A stretch of 64,000 nt of DNA from Thermotoga neapolitana DSM 4359 (GTDB lineage Bacteria > Thermotogota > Thermotogae > Thermotogales > Thermotogaceae): assembly GCF_000018945.1 (NCBI RefSeq), contig NC_011978.1, positions 1-64,000 of the forward strand. Direction: 5' to 3'. Below the pieces are notes generated by a model. The model worked only from the letters and a program-made list of their open reading frames with translations. It had not been told where the DNA came from and did not search any database. Shown here piece by piece: positions 18,241 through 26,992 of the stretch; position 1 is the first letter of the stretch; each line of letters opens with the position of its first letter. Both the position numbers and the translations under genes were made by a program.

Positions 18241-18270
18241 CAAAAAAAAATTCGTCAGGAGGTGTTCTCT

Positions 18271-18465
18271 GTGGAGAAGGCTCTCAGGATCCTCTGGGCA
18301 ACGGGAGAGGTGGACGAAAACGGTGACCCAGTGACAAGAAGGCAGACCATCTCTGTGAGTCCGAACGCCACGGCACAGGACCTTGCAAACGCGGTGAACG
18401 CTCTCGATTCTCTCACAAACCACACCTACGTCTCCGCTCAACTCGTCACGTACGAAACCATATGA
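18271..18465 (+). CDS. DUF1659-like small protein
   Basis: The 64-residue protein from GTG 18271 (AGGAGG eight bases upstream) ends in QTISVSPNATAQDLANAVNALDSLTNHTYVSAQLVTYE. This matches the DUF1659 pattern: a two-strand sheet, then AT-x2-D-L helix, then a strand. An upstream in-frame start at 18220 would place the Shine-Dalgarno inside the gene. Function is unknown. In Firmicutes DUF1659 genes are commonly paired with DUF2922 genes, as here (14 nt gap). It is the first gene of the five-gene cassette. Confidence 0.7.
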   Translation: MEKALRILWATGEVDENGDPVTRRQTISVSPNATAQDLANAVNALDSLTNHTYVSAQLVTYETI

Positions 18466-18479
18466 GGAGGTGATGGGGT

Positions 18480-18689
18480 ATGAAGAGGCTCTATCTGGAT
18501 TTTTACAACGAAACTGAGAACAAAAGAAGAAGGATCATCGTCAACGATCCCGTGGAAGGCCTCACAGCAGAACAGGTTCAGTCGGCCATGCAGACACTCC
18601 TTGACTCGAAGGTCCTGGAAGGATACGCGATCGACAGGGCAGTGGTTGTAGAGACTTCTTCAAATGAATTTTTTGATCTCATTCAGTGA
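18480..18689 (+). CDS. DUF2922-like small protein
   Basis: The 69-residue protein begins KRLYLDFYNETENKRRRI and has NDPVEGLTAEQVQSAMQTLL, the DUF2922 signature (a hydrophobic strand, a P-x3-L-T-x2-V-x2-AM helix, and a final strand AVVVETSSNEFFDL). ATG 18480 follows AGGAGGTGATGGGG. Function is unknown. Its fixed pairing with DUF1659 suggests the two proteins form a complex. The fold prediction is from sequence pattern only. Confidence 0.72.
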   Translation: MKRLYLDFYNETENKRRRIIVNDPVEGLTAEQVQSAMQTLLDSKVLEGYAIDRAVVVETSSNEFFDLIQ

Positions 18690-18707
18690 CGAAGGGAGGG
18701 CGTCTGC

Positions 18708-18941
18708 ATGATGACAATACTTCCAATTTTGAAGGACGTCCTCCCGCTCGCCGTCTCCCTGGTCGAAAGACCGGGGGACGGTGAGGCCAAAAAAGAAGAG
18801 GTGAAAGAGATCGTGTTCAGCCTCTTCGACGACTTCGGTATCGACCTTCCCTTCGACGACGACATCTTCGAACACATACTGGACCGCGCGATAGACTTCA
18901 TCGTCGATTTCTTCAACATTCGGGTGTGGAACAATGCCTAA
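18708..18941 (+). CDS. Small acidic protein of unknown function
   Basis: I do not recognise this 77-residue protein. It has a hydrophobic N-terminus (ILPILKDVLPLAVSLV), a charged middle (GDGEAKKEEVKEI) and an acidic C-terminal half (DDFGIDLPFDDDIFEHIL) ending in DFIVDFFNIRVW. GGGAGG precedes ATG 18708. It overlaps the sigma-like gene by 8 nt, so translation is probably coupled. Holin or YvrJ genes often occupy this place in Firmicute DUF1659/DUF2922 cassettes, but no true membrane helix is clear here. Confidence 0.6.
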   Translation: MMTILPILKDVLPLAVSLVERPGDGEAKKEEVKEIVFSLFDDFGIDLPFDDDIFEHILDRAIDFIVDFFNIRVWNNA

Positions 18942-19296
18942 GAGAAATACGAAGAAACTGAAAGATGAAGAACTCAACATCAACGAACTCTTCGAAAGAT
19001 ACAGGGCCGAGGTAGAAGCGAAAACGAGGTACTTCTTCAAGAAGTGGGGATACAAGGTCCACTCCTACGAAGACCTCTACCAGACGGTAGCCTGTATTTT
19101 CACCTACGCTTATAAAACGTGGAAAAAAGAAAAGGGAAGGTTCGATGCGCATCTAAAGTCCACCATAAACAGAAAGGTGATCGATCTTCTTCAGGGTATA
19201 CCCCTTCCAGGTTGCAGCGATGCTCCATTCGACATCCTGAAGACAGAATACAAATCACGCTGCGAACTGATGGACTTCGAAGAAGAAAATCTCTGA
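18934..19296 (+). CDS. Minimal sigma-70 region 2-like protein
   Basis: The 120-residue protein contains, at about residues 45-92, [20 protein letters not shown], then [21 protein letters not shown]. This fits region 2 of sigma factors (DLxQE...A...F/YD..KG.F..yl...I.n.iid.lR). A region 4 helix-turn-helix is not visible, and the protein is about half the size of an ECF factor. It may be a truncated or phage-type sigma factor. It could direct transcription of its own cassette; no second promoter of the type was identified. ATG 18934 lies within the previous gene. Confidence 0.6.
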   Translation: MPKRNTKKLKDEELNINELFERYRAEVEAKTRYFFKKWGYKVHSYEDLYQTVACIFTYAYKTWKKEKGRFDAHLKSTINRKVIDLLQGIPLPGCSDAPFDILKTEYKSRCELMDFEEENL

Positions 19297-19298
19297 AG

Positions 19299-19322
19299 GC
19301 GGGGGTCTCCCCCGCTTTCTTT
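19299..19322 (+). terminator. Terminator inside the cassette, before the glucosaminidase
   Basis: The stem GCGGGGG/CCCCCGC with a TCT loop is followed by TTTCTTTCT. It sits between the sigma-like gene and the glucosaminidase, only 14 bp before the next start, so read-through or attenuation probably sets the expression of the hydrolase. Confidence 0.82.
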
Positions 19323-19336
19323 CTGGAGGTGATAAG

Positions 19337-19747
19337 ATGAAAGAGAAGTTTCTCGAAAGATTCGGCGAAACCGCCTTTCTTCTTGGAAAGCTCACCGGGA
19401 TGGATCCGAAGATACTCCTTGCCCAGTCCGCCCTCGAAACTGGCTGGGGAAGACACACGGTGGGAAACAACCTCTTCGGCATAAAGAAACTCTCCTGGCT
19501 CGAAAGAGGAGTTGAAGCGGAAACGAAAGAGTTCGATGGGGTGAAAACGAGCGATACGTTTCAAACTTTTGTCAGTCCAGAAAACAGTATGATCGCCTAC
19601 TTGATTCTTATAAAAGAGTGTTATAATAAGGCCTGGGCAGAAAGAAAGAACCCCAGGTTATATTTTCATCTCCTTCAGGAACTGGGATACGCAACAGATC
19701 CGGTGTACGCAAAAAAGTGCCTTGATGTTTACAATTGTGTTGAATAA
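19337..19747 (+). CDS. Glucosaminidase-domain peptidoglycan hydrolase (GH73, FlgJ-like)
   Basis: The 136-residue protein is a bare glucosaminidase domain: [20 protein letters not shown] with catalytic Glu34, then NNLFGIKK and a [15 protein letters not shown] helix, as in GH73 enzymes that cut the glycan chain of peptidoglycan. There is no signal peptide and no cell-wall-binding domain, so it would need a holin-type or other route to reach the wall, as phage endolysins do. GGAGGTGAT precedes ATG 19337. It ends the cassette, 26 nt before the sugar transferase. Confidence 0.82.
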   Translation: MKEKFLERFGETAFLLGKLTGMDPKILLAQSALETGWGRHTVGNNLFGIKKLSWLERGVEAETKEFDGVKTSDTFQTFVSPENSMIAYLILIKECYNKAWAERKNPRLYFHLLQELGYATDPVYAKKCLDVYNCVE

Positions 19748-19773
19748 CTTTTAATTAAGGGGAGGCGAATGTT

Positions 19774-21000
19774 TTGTATCAACTGATTGTCTTCGATCTT
19801 GTGGTGCTTTCTGCACTCAACCTCCCTTTTTTTAACTGGTACGTGGGAATACTCTTTTCGCTGTGTATGACACTTTCTTTCTTTGCCTTCAGGCTCTACG
19901 ACCTTGAAAATGTTCAAAACTACAACGAACAAATCATAAGAACAACTGTTGGCACTCTTTTTTCTTTCATACTGATCCTTTTCTTCTATCCCCTCTTCGA
20001 AAAAGACATCACCCGATACAACTTCTTCTACAACTTTTTGGTCTCTGTCGTTTTGATCCCTCCTCTGAACACCCTTCTTGGAAAACTCTTCATCAAAAAC
20101 CAGCCCACAAAAACGTTCCTTGTCGTGGGAAGAAAAGAAGAAATAGAACCCATCCTGAAAGAAATAGAAGAAAAAACGACGGGAAAGTACCGCTTTGCAG
20201 AGTACATAAACCCAACGGTTGAAGTTCTGAAAAGAAAACTCGTCCATTACGACGGAGTCCTTCTTGCAGACCCAGAGTTCGAAGACGTTCTGAAGAAGGT
20301 GAACATCGAACGTGTGGAATACCTGCCAAACCTTGTGGAAAAAACCCTGAAGAGAATCCCCATGAAAGTCCTGGAAAAGTTCAGAGAGTACTACGAGGTT
20401 TGCTTCAGCGCTGTGAATGATGACTCACCGGCAAAAAGAATCCTGGACATCGCTGTCTCTCTGATCGCCCTTGCTGTCTTCTCCCCCATCATGCTCGTTG
20501 TTGGTATAATTATATACCTGGAAGATGGAAGGCCCGTTGTGTTCAGGCAAAAGAGGGTTGGGAAAGATGGGAAAACATTCACGATGCTAAAACTCAGAAG
20601 TATGAGGAAAAAGCAGGAGAAAACACCGAAGTTCGCAGACCAGGAAAAAGACAGGATACTCAAGATTGGAAGAATCATAAGACCATTCAGAATAGACGAG
20701 GCGCTTCAGTTTGTGAACGTGCTCAGAGGAGAAATGAGCGTTGCAGGACCAAGACCGGAACAGGTGGAGTTTGTCCGAATCTTTGAAAAACAGATTCCCT
20801 TCTATCACCTGAGACACAAGGTGAAACCCGGTATCACCGGCTGGGCACAGCTCATGTACAAGTATTCTTCCAGTCTGGAAGAAGTCAAAAAGAAACTCAG
20901 CTACGACCTTTGGTACGTGAAGAACAGAAACATCTTTCTGGATCTAAGGATAATCCTTCAAACGCTGGAGGCTGTGCTGTGGAGGAGAGGGGCGAAGTGA
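19774..21000 (+). CDS. Polyprenyl-phosphate sugar-1-phosphate transferase (initiating glycosyltransferase)
   Basis: This 408-residue membrane protein should load the first sugar phosphate on undecaprenyl phosphate. It has four N-terminal membrane helices (residues 5-110), a cytoplasmic linker, then the bacterial sugar transferase domain from KRILDIAVSLIALAVFSP: GGRP-like DGRPVVFRQKRVGKDGKTF, MLKLRSM, and RIDEALQFVNVLRGEMSVAG-type helix, PRPEQ, and PGITGWAQ. These match WbaP/EpsL enzymes. TTG 19774 has AGGGGAGG eight bases before it. The last four bases GTGA overlap the next gene. Parts of its 3' half are repeated at 21877-21976. Confidence 0.92.
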   Translation: MYQLIVFDLVVLSALNLPFFNWYVGILFSLCMTLSFFAFRLYDLENVQNYNEQIIRTTVGTLFSFILILFFYPLFEKDITRYNFFYNFLVSVVLIPPLNTLLGKLFIKNQPTKTFLVVGRKEEIEPILKEIEEKTTGKYRFAEYINPTVEVLKRKLVHYDGVLLADPEFEDVLKKVNIERVEYLPNLVEKTLKRIPMKVLEKFREYYEVCFSAVNDDSPAKRILDIAVSLIALAVFSPIMLVVGIIIYLEDGRPVVFRQKRVGKDGKTFTMLKLRSMRKKQEKTPKFADQEKDRILKIGRIIRPFRIDEALQFVNVLRGEMSVAGPRPEQVEFVRIFEKQIPFYHLRHKVKPGITGWAQLMYKYSSSLEEVKKKLSYDLWYVKNRNIFLDLRIILQTLEAVLWRRGAK

Positions 21001-21797
21001 ATAATAGCGATTTGGATATTTCGATCATAAGTTTGACGTGGAATAGTGAGAAGTACGTGAAGAAGTTTTTAGATTCGATTTTAGAAGATTTAAAAGAAAG
21101 TGGTTTGTCCTACGAAGTTATAATCATAGACAACGGTTCGAAAGATTCCACTTTGAAAATCTTGGAAGAATATCGTAGCAGAGAACCAAATTTTATATAC
21201 ATTCCCCTTGGAAAAAACACAGGTACAACTTTCTCGAGGAACATAGGGATACGCATAGCACGTGGAAAGTATATTGGAATTCTTGATTCAGATACGATGG
21301 TTCCAAAAGGAACTATAAAAAAGATAATTGACGCTTTCCAGGAAATACCATCAAACAGAATAGGAATAATTCATCCCAAGCTGGTCTATCCAGATGGTAC
21401 GTTCCAGGAATCAGCTAGGCGATTTCCAACCTTCTGGATTAAAGTTGCTCGGTTAATGGGATGGGAAAGAATCAGAAAAAAGTTGGAGAGTATAGAAGAA
21501 GTATTAAATGAAAAAATCACAACTGTTGATTATGCCATTTCAGCTGCCTGGTTCTTAAAACGTTCTGTTTTTGATGAGGTTGGCCTTCTTGATGAAAAGA
21601 TCTTCTATGCCCCAGAAGATGCAGAATTCTGTGCAAGATTATGGAGAAAAGGGTATGAAGTCTGGTACTATCCAAAGGTTACCATAATTCATGATGCTCA
21701 ACGAATCACAAAGAAAAAACCTTTTTCAAAACTGGGAATACTTCATATTCTTGGTTTACTGCGTTTTTGGGTTAAGCATCACAGGATTTTGAGTTGA
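20997..21797 (+). CDS. Family 2 glycosyltransferase (rhamnosyltransferase-like)
   Basis: The 266-residue protein has a GT-A fold: ISIISLTWNSEKYV, then VIIIDNGSKDST, the DxD-type GILDSDTMVP, and a C-terminal YAPEDAEFCARLWRKGYEV that is typical of WbbL-like rhamnosyltransferases. It should add a sugar to the lipid-linked oligosaccharide on the cytoplasmic face. GTG 20997 overlaps the stop of the sugar transferase (GTGA); a longer in-frame start at 20910 lies inside that gene and is unlikely. Base composition becomes AT-rich here compared with the preceding gene, which suggests a different origin. Confidence 0.87.
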   Translation: MNNSDLDISIISLTWNSEKYVKKFLDSILEDLKESGLSYEVIIIDNGSKDSTLKILEEYRSREPNFIYIPLGKNTGTTFSRNIGIRIARGKYIGILDSDTMVPKGTIKKIIDAFQEIPSNRIGIIHPKLVYPDGTFQESARRFPTFWIKVARLMGWERIRKKLESIEEVLNEKITTVDYAISAAWFLKRSVFDEVGLLDEKIFYAPEDAEFCARLWRKGYEVWYYPKVTIIHDAQRITKKKPFSKLGILHILGLLRFWVKHHRILS

Positions 21798-21876
21798 AAA
21801 TCGTGAAGAAGATAGCAAGGAGGAAATTTGATTTCGTTTGTTTTAAAAATTCTCCTGAAAATGCTCCTCGTGGTCA

Positions 21877-21976
21877 TGGAAAAGTTCAGAGAGTACTACG
21901 GAGTTGTGTTCACCAGTATACGATCTTTGGTACGTGAAGAACAGAAACATCTTTCTGGATCTAAGGATAATCCTTT
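21877..21976 (+). pseudogene. Remnant of a second sugar-transferase gene (partial direct repeat)
   Basis: Two pieces repeat the upstream sugar transferase. 21877-21900 is identical to 20372-20395 (24 bp, encoding EKFREYYE), and 21920-21976 is nearly identical to 20903-20959 (about 55 bp, encoding DLWYVKNRNIFLDLRII). About 510 bp between the two are missing, and the remaining frame is broken. The copy suggests that two paralogous transferase genes once flanked the GT2 gene, or that a recombination event copied this tract. A 65-residue ORF over it (21828-22025) is not regarded as a gene. Confidence 0.72.
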
Positions 21977-22165
21977 GTTATCAAGAGAATTTTTGATGAA
22001 AATTCAAAATAATTCGGTTATTTGAAGAAAGCAAAATTCGGTTTTGATTTCTACTCTATATCCACATTCATATTCTCAAAACTCATATTGACATTTCCTA
22101 AGCTTCCATAATACTTCGTAAAACTCACGAGTATTTCCTTACAAATAGCGTAAGGAGGTATTTGA

Positions 22166-23391
22166 ATGATGAAAAGAATGCTTTACATTACACGTTTTTT
22201 TGATCCTACAATCAGCTCTGGCTTGACAAACAGATTTTTAAGAATATTCCAGCAATTGTGTCAGAATTTTTCCGTTTATATGTTGGTGTTCGTTCCAGAA
22301 AAAGAAGCAAATAAGCTGAAGCATTTCAAAAACATAGGAGCAAAGACCATAATTCCCGTTTATATGAGTCCTTGGAAAAAAATGACAGGGTATTTTCGAG
22401 CCACCTTACTTAATGGTACGTTTTACGACTTCTTGTTTTATAATGAAAAAATCAAGGCCACAATTAAAAATCTTATACATGAGGAGTCAATAGACATGAT
22501 TTTTGCAAATTATTTTTATTCAGCAAAAGTTTTTGAGGATATTCATAACGTAAAAAAAAAATAGTTGATCTTGTTGATTCTGTATCTCTTCACATGGAGT
22601 ATGCATTGAGAGACAAAAATATTCCGATTTTACGAAGGATTTTGTATAAAAAAGTTAAGGAAAGGATTCTCAAGGAAGAAATTGAAGTAATAAGGAATGC
22701 AGATACAATCTTCATAACAACTGAAAAAGAAAAACAATTTTTTAAAGAAAAAATTGAAGAATCAGATTACAACAAGATACAGGTAGCTTATAATGGAGTA
22801 GATGAAAAAATATTAGAAGTTGGGAAAAAACGAGTCCAGATGATAAGAGACAAAGCTTTTGTGTTTAACAACAGATTGTTGTTTCTTGGAACCTTAAATT
22901 ATTATCCGAATGAAATAGCTGCTATCAGACTGGTCGAAAAAATCTTTCCACAAATACTGAAACACAAAAAAGATCTGGAATTGTACATAGTGGGGTCGAA
23001 TCCTTCAAATAAACTAAAAAGGCTATGTGGGAATAATGCAAAAATAAAATTGCTTGGTTACGTTGAGGATTTGCATGAGCTTCTAGTCAAGACAGACATT
23101 ATAATACTTCCAATGACAGTAGTCAGTGGCATCCAAAACAAGCTTCTGACAGGATTATCATCCGCTATACCCGTTGTTATAACTTCTCAGGCTATCTTCG
23201 ATGATAAACTTCAACATCTCAAAAATGTTATGGTCGCAGAAACTGATGATGATTATGTCAACGCAGTTGTTAAACTTTATGAGTCACCTTCCTTATATTT
23301 TGAAATAGCTGAAAACGCGTTTAAATTTGCTGATGAAAACCTTAGATGGTCTAAGGTTATAGAAAAATACATGAATGCGATTCTCTCATAA
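22166..23391 (+). CDS. Family 4-type glycosyltransferase interrupted in a run of ten A
   Basis: Two adjacent frames make one GT-B glycosyltransferase of about 408 residues. The first (22166-22564) begins MMKRMLYITRFFDP and ends in VKKK-stop. The second (22594-23391) carries the C-terminal nucleotide-sugar domain, with LLFLGTLNYYPNEIAAIRL, LYIVGSNPS, LLGYVEDLHELL and VVSGIQNKLLTGLSS. The break is in an A10 tract at 22552-22561; one more A would join KKK to IVDLVDSV. AAGGAGG precedes ATG 22166. This may be a real mutation, a homopolymer sequencing error, or a slippage site that lets polymerase restore the frame. Confidence 0.78.
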
Positions 23392-23403
23392 GGAGAATAA
23401 ATA

Positions 23404-24561
23404 ATGGTATATCTGCTTCCTGTAGTGGTACTATTCTTTATGAATTTAATACTATCGAAAAGTAATTTTAGGTATTCCAAGATAATTATCCTGTTTTTTT
23501 CAGTTACCTTCATTTTCATTTCATCATTGAGGTATAGAATAGGCACAGATTGGGAACCATACTATGAATTTTTTCATCTTCCCTCATATAAATTGATGTT
23601 GGAACATTATTTTGAACCCCTTTATAAACTGTTGGCAATTATTGTGAAATTGTTATTCAACAATTATTATGCATTTTTATTCGTTATAGGTTCTTTTTTC
23701 CTGGTAGAAACTTACACCGTAAACAAAATAGCACTTGAGACAATGAAACCAAGGGGATATAGCTCTACAATTTTATTGCTGGCTATTTACATGTTCAGGT
23801 TTGCAGATTACATGGGGGGACAACGACAAGCATTGGCTGTAGCTTTATGTATGGTTTCTTTAATGTTTCGATTAAAGAATAAAACGTTTGCATCTATAAT
23901 AGTGTGGATTCTTGCAATTCTTTTCCATTATTCGGCATCTATCTTTATCATACCTATGATTATCTACGGTATGATCGAAGAAAGGGGAAGAAGAATTTTC
24001 GAAATAAATCCTTTGGTAATCTCATTGTTTCTTATTGTCTTTTTCTCAATATCATATTGGATCATCAACAACTCGTTAGTGCTCAATAGAAATATTCCAG
24101 TAATCTCCAGCATATTAATGAAAATGGTTGTGTATCAGGGAAAAAGGGGCACACTTGGGATAATTGATTACAGCTTTCGTGATCCTCTTTTAGTTAGTGA
24201 AAGGATACTTTTCAATCTGCTCTTTATCATAATCGGAAAAAATTTTTATCGTAAAAATAGATTTGGTAAATTCTTACTAGCGACTTACAGCTTTTCCACA
24301 TTATATTACATATTCTTCATGTTTACTGCAAGAGTAATAGCAGGAAGAGGAATTGCTTACTTTAGATTTTCAGACGTACTGTTGTTATCAACGTTGCCAG
24401 AAGCTCTACGTTCTAGACTTCGTAAAAGTGACTACAATAGTCTCTTAGCCACAAAGCTCTTTGAATTTTTAATAATTACGTATATCGTTGCACGATTTGT
24501 CGTTGTAGTACTCTGGGCAAATCGTATTTTCTACTTACCATATAAAAGCATCCTGCAATAA
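23404..24561 (+). CDS. EpsG-family membrane protein (likely polysaccharide polymerase)
   Basis: The 385-residue protein has about ten membrane helices and the EpsG-type features SSLRYRIGTDWEPYYEFF near the N-terminus and FADYMGGQRQALAVALCMVS in the middle. EpsG proteins polymerise or export exopolysaccharide units; a Wzy-like role is the best guess, as no other polymerase is seen in the cluster. A weak AAGGAG precedes ATG 23404. The gene is clearly AT-rich. It is 12 nt after the GT4 gene. Confidence 0.8.
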   Translation: MVYLLPVVVLFFMNLILSKSNFRYSKIIILFFSVTFIFISSLRYRIGTDWEPYYEFFHLPSYKLMLEHYFEPLYKLLAIIVKLLFNNYYAFLFVIGSFFLVETYTVNKIALETMKPRGYSSTILLLAIYMFRFADYMGGQRQALAVALCMVSLMFRLKNKTFASIIVWILAILFHYSASIFIIPMIIYGMIEERGRRIFEINPLVISLFLIVFFSISYWIINNSLVLNRNIPVISSILMKMVVYQGKRGTLGIIDYSFRDPLLVSERILFNLLFIIIGKNFYRKNRFGKFLLATYSFSTLYYIFFMFTARVIAGRGIAYFRFSDVLLLSTLPEALRSRLRKSDYNSLLATKLFEFLIITYIVARFVVVVLWANRIFYLPYKSILQ

Positions 24562-24596
24562 ATAAATGATTGTGATAGAACCTTTAAGGACGTGAT

Positions 24597-25520
24597 ATGG
24601 TGCCAAAAACAGTTGCCATTTTAGTGAGCTATAACGGTTTCCATGACACAGTAGAATGCGTAAAAACTCTGCTTAATCAAACGGTACCACTACATAAGAT
24701 AGTGATTGTTGATAATGCTTCTCCTAACAATGACTATGAAAAACTCAAAGAAGTATTCTCAAACGAATCCAAGGTGGTTGTTCTCAAGACCCCAAAGAAC
24801 GGTGGTTTCGCCTATGGTAACAACTTTGGGATAAAGTATGCTATGGAACATTCCAAGCCAGATTTTTTCCTCCTTATAAACAATGACACGATTGCTGACA
24901 GGCACTTACATGAGGAACTATTAAGGGCTTACGAAAGATTCAAAGATCAAAAGATAGGAATCGTTACTGGAAAGATCTACTATTACAACGAAAAAGACAA
25001 AATATGGTTCGATGGTGGATATTTCTCTAAGTTAAAATGCAGTGGTTATCATTCTAATTACGATAAATATGACACAGTCGTTGTCAATAACGATGAAATA
25101 AGAGAAATAACATTTGCCACTGGGTGCTTGTGGTTTGTACCCACCAAGATTTTTGAGGAAGTAGGTTTTCTTCCTGAAGAGTACTTTCTCTACCTCGAAG
25201 ACACAGATTATTGTTTAAAGCTACAGCGGAACGGCTACAAGATTATCTACAATCCTAACACTAAAATCTGGCACAAAGTGGGAGCAAGCTCCGGCAACAC
25301 AAAGAAGACTCCAAAATATTACTGGATGAACCGAAACAGGATAATACTTTGCAAAAAGTACTTTGGGACTTTCAGAGCCTACCTGTTCACATTTGGATTT
25401 CTGATACCAACAAGACTCATTAGATTCCTCCAGTTTTTGATGAAAGGAAAGTTAGTCAACACATTTGAGGGTATTATAGATGGCTTGAATTTCCGTGTGA
25501 ACAAAGGAGGGGAGAAGTAA
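24597..25520 (+). CDS. Family 2 glycosyltransferase (rhamnosyltransferase-like)
   Basis: The 307-residue protein has the GT-A order AILVSYNGFHDTVECVKTLL, IVIVDNASPNND, GGFAYGNNFGIKYA, then FLLINNDT (DxD region), GCLWFVPTKIFEEVGFLPEEY and LYLEDTDYCLKLQRNGYKI. This matches dTDP-rhamnosyltransferases, in keeping with the rhamnose genes that follow directly. The stop at 25518-25520 is directly adjacent to the rfbA ATG at 25521. ATG 24597 is preceded by AAGGACGTGAT. Confidence 0.88.
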   Translation: MVPKTVAILVSYNGFHDTVECVKTLLNQTVPLHKIVIVDNASPNNDYEKLKEVFSNESKVVVLKTPKNGGFAYGNNFGIKYAMEHSKPDFFLLINNDTIADRHLHEELLRAYERFKDQKIGIVTGKIYYYNEKDKIWFDGGYFSKLKCSGYHSNYDKYDTVVVNNDEIREITFATGCLWFVPTKIFEEVGFLPEEYFLYLEDTDYCLKLQRNGYKIIYNPNTKIWHKVGASSGNTKKTPKYYWMNRNRIILCKKYFGTFRAYLFTFGFLIPTRLIRFLQFLMKGKLVNTFEGIIDGLNFRVNKGGEK

Positions 25521-26429
25521 ATGAATAGCATTGCGCGCAAAGGCATCATCCTCGCTGGTGGAGCTGGAACACGCCTGTACCCTATGACCCTTATAACTAG
25601 TAAGCAACTGTTACCCATATATGACAAGCCCATGATCTATTATCCGCTCACCACGCTCATGCTGGCTGGAATAAGAGAGATTCTTATCATATCAACACCC
25701 AGGGATCTTCCAAATTTCCAGAGACTTCTCGGTGATGGAAGTCAATTTGGAATTTATCTCGAATACGCTGAGCAATCTGAACCAAGGGGTATAGCGGAAG
25801 CTTTCATAATAGGGGAAAAGTTCATAGGGGACGATCCGAGCGCTCTTGTTCTTGGAGACAACATCTTTTTTGGACACGACCTCACAAAACTTCTCAGAGA
25901 GGCAAGCAGTAACACGGAGAAAGCTACTATTTTTGCCTACTACGTTGATGATCCAGAAAGATTTGGAATCGTGGAGTTTGACGAAACGGGAAAGGTGCTT
26001 TCCATAGAAGAGAAACCTAAAAACCCCAGATCGAACTACGCAGTCGTGGGACTTTATTTTTATCCGAAAGGTGTCTCTGAACTTGCAAAGACATTGAAAC
26101 CCAGCAAAAGAGGAGAACTGGAAATAACAGACCTGAACAAGCTGTATCTGGAAAAATGCCTTCTCGAAGTGAAAATACTTGGAAGAGGATTCGCTTGGTT
26201 CGACACAGGAACAGCGGACGCAATGCTCGAAGCTTCAGAATTTGTGAGGATTGTTCAAAAAAGACAGAATATCATAATCGCATCTCCGGAAGAGGTTGCT
26301 TTCAGAAACGGCTGGATCTCAAGAGAAGAACTCTTAAAAGCTGCTGAAAGGTACAAAAATTCCGTCTATGGAGAATATCTGAGGAGAGTTGCAGAAGGTA
26401 AAATTATATACCGGAGGGAAGAGAAATGA
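25521..26429 (+). CDS. rfbA: Glucose-1-phosphate thymidylyltransferase
   Basis: RfbA/RmlA makes dTDP-glucose from dTTP and glucose-1-phosphate, the first step to dTDP-L-rhamnose. The 302-residue protein has the signature [39 protein letters not shown] and the [19 protein letters not shown] segment, and has the length of the short, tetrameric RmlA class. GGAGGGGAG precedes ATG 25521. It starts a four-gene rhamnose set in the order A, C, B, (glycosyltransferase), D. From here the sequence is less AT-rich than its neighbours. Confidence 0.96.
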   Translation: MNSIARKGIILAGGAGTRLYPMTLITSKQLLPIYDKPMIYYPLTTLMLAGIREILIISTPRDLPNFQRLLGDGSQFGIYLEYAEQSEPRGIAEAFIIGEKFIGDDPSALVLGDNIFFGHDLTKLLREASSNTEKATIFAYYVDDPERFGIVEFDETGKVLSIEEKPKNPRSNYAVVGLYFYPKGVSELAKTLKPSKRGELEITDLNKLYLEKCLLEVKILGRGFAWFDTGTADAMLEASEFVRIVQKRQNIIIASPEEVAFRNGWISREELLKAAERYKNSVYGEYLRRVAEGKIIYRREEK

Positions 26430-26992
26430 AGGTCATGGAAACAGATTTGCCAGGAGTTTTGATTATAGAACCCAGAGTCTTTGAAGACGAACGTGGCTGG
26501 TTCATGGAAAGTTATTCTTACAGAGTATTCAAAGAGCTTGGAATAGATGCTGTGTTCGTCCAGGATAATCACTCCTACTCTAAGAGAAAAGGAACTCTCC
26601 GGGGAATACACTTCCAGAATAATCCGGTGGCACAGGCAAAGCTAGTAAGGTGTACAAGGGGAAAAATCCTCGATGTGGCAGTTGACTTGAGAAAGGGTTC
26701 ACCCACGTACAAAAAATGGATCATGGTAGAACTCTCAGAGGAGAACAAAAGGATGCTCTTCATTCCAAAAGGCTTTGGTCATGCCTTCCTAACTCTCACC
26801 GATGATGTAGAAGTGCAGTACAAAGTCGATCAATACTACTCGAAAGAACATGACAGAAGCATCAGATGGAACGACCCGGATATAGGGATCGACTGGCCAA
26901 TAGAAGAACCTATCCTCTCAGAAAAGGACAGAAACGCTCCGTTTTTAAAAGACAGTGACTGTAACTTTGTCTATGGTGGTGATGAACAGTGA
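26426..26992 (+). CDS. rfbC: dTDP-4-dehydrorhamnose 3,5-epimerase
   Basis: RfbC/RmlC epimerises C3 and C5 of dTDP-4-keto-6-deoxyglucose. The 188-residue cupin has [30 protein letters not shown] (active-site histidine in RGIHF), [17 protein letters not shown] with the second catalytic residue, and [13 protein letters not shown]. The length is typical. ATG 26426 overlaps the rfbA stop (ATGA), and the end overlaps rfbB by 4 nt, so the three genes are translationally coupled. Confidence 0.96.
   Translation: MKVMETDLPGVLIIEPRVFEDERGWFMESYSYRVFKELGIDAVFVQDNHSYSKRKGTLRGIHFQNNPVAQAKLVRCTRGKILDVAVDLRKGSPTYKKWIMVELSEENKRMLFIPKGFGHAFLTLTDDVEVQYKVDQYYSKEHDRSIRWNDPDIGIDWPIEEPILSEKDRNAPFLKDSDCNFVYGGDEQ

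Noticed and set aside
18224-18250. GC palindrome followed by nine A taken as a terminator
   Set aside because: A terminator for plus-strand RNA needs T after the stem. For minus-strand RNA the T-run would come before the stem. It is better read as a 5' leader hairpin.
21828-22025. A 65-residue ORF as a small membrane protein
   Set aside because: Its content is explained by the two repeated pieces of the sugar-transferase gene, partly in a shifted frame.
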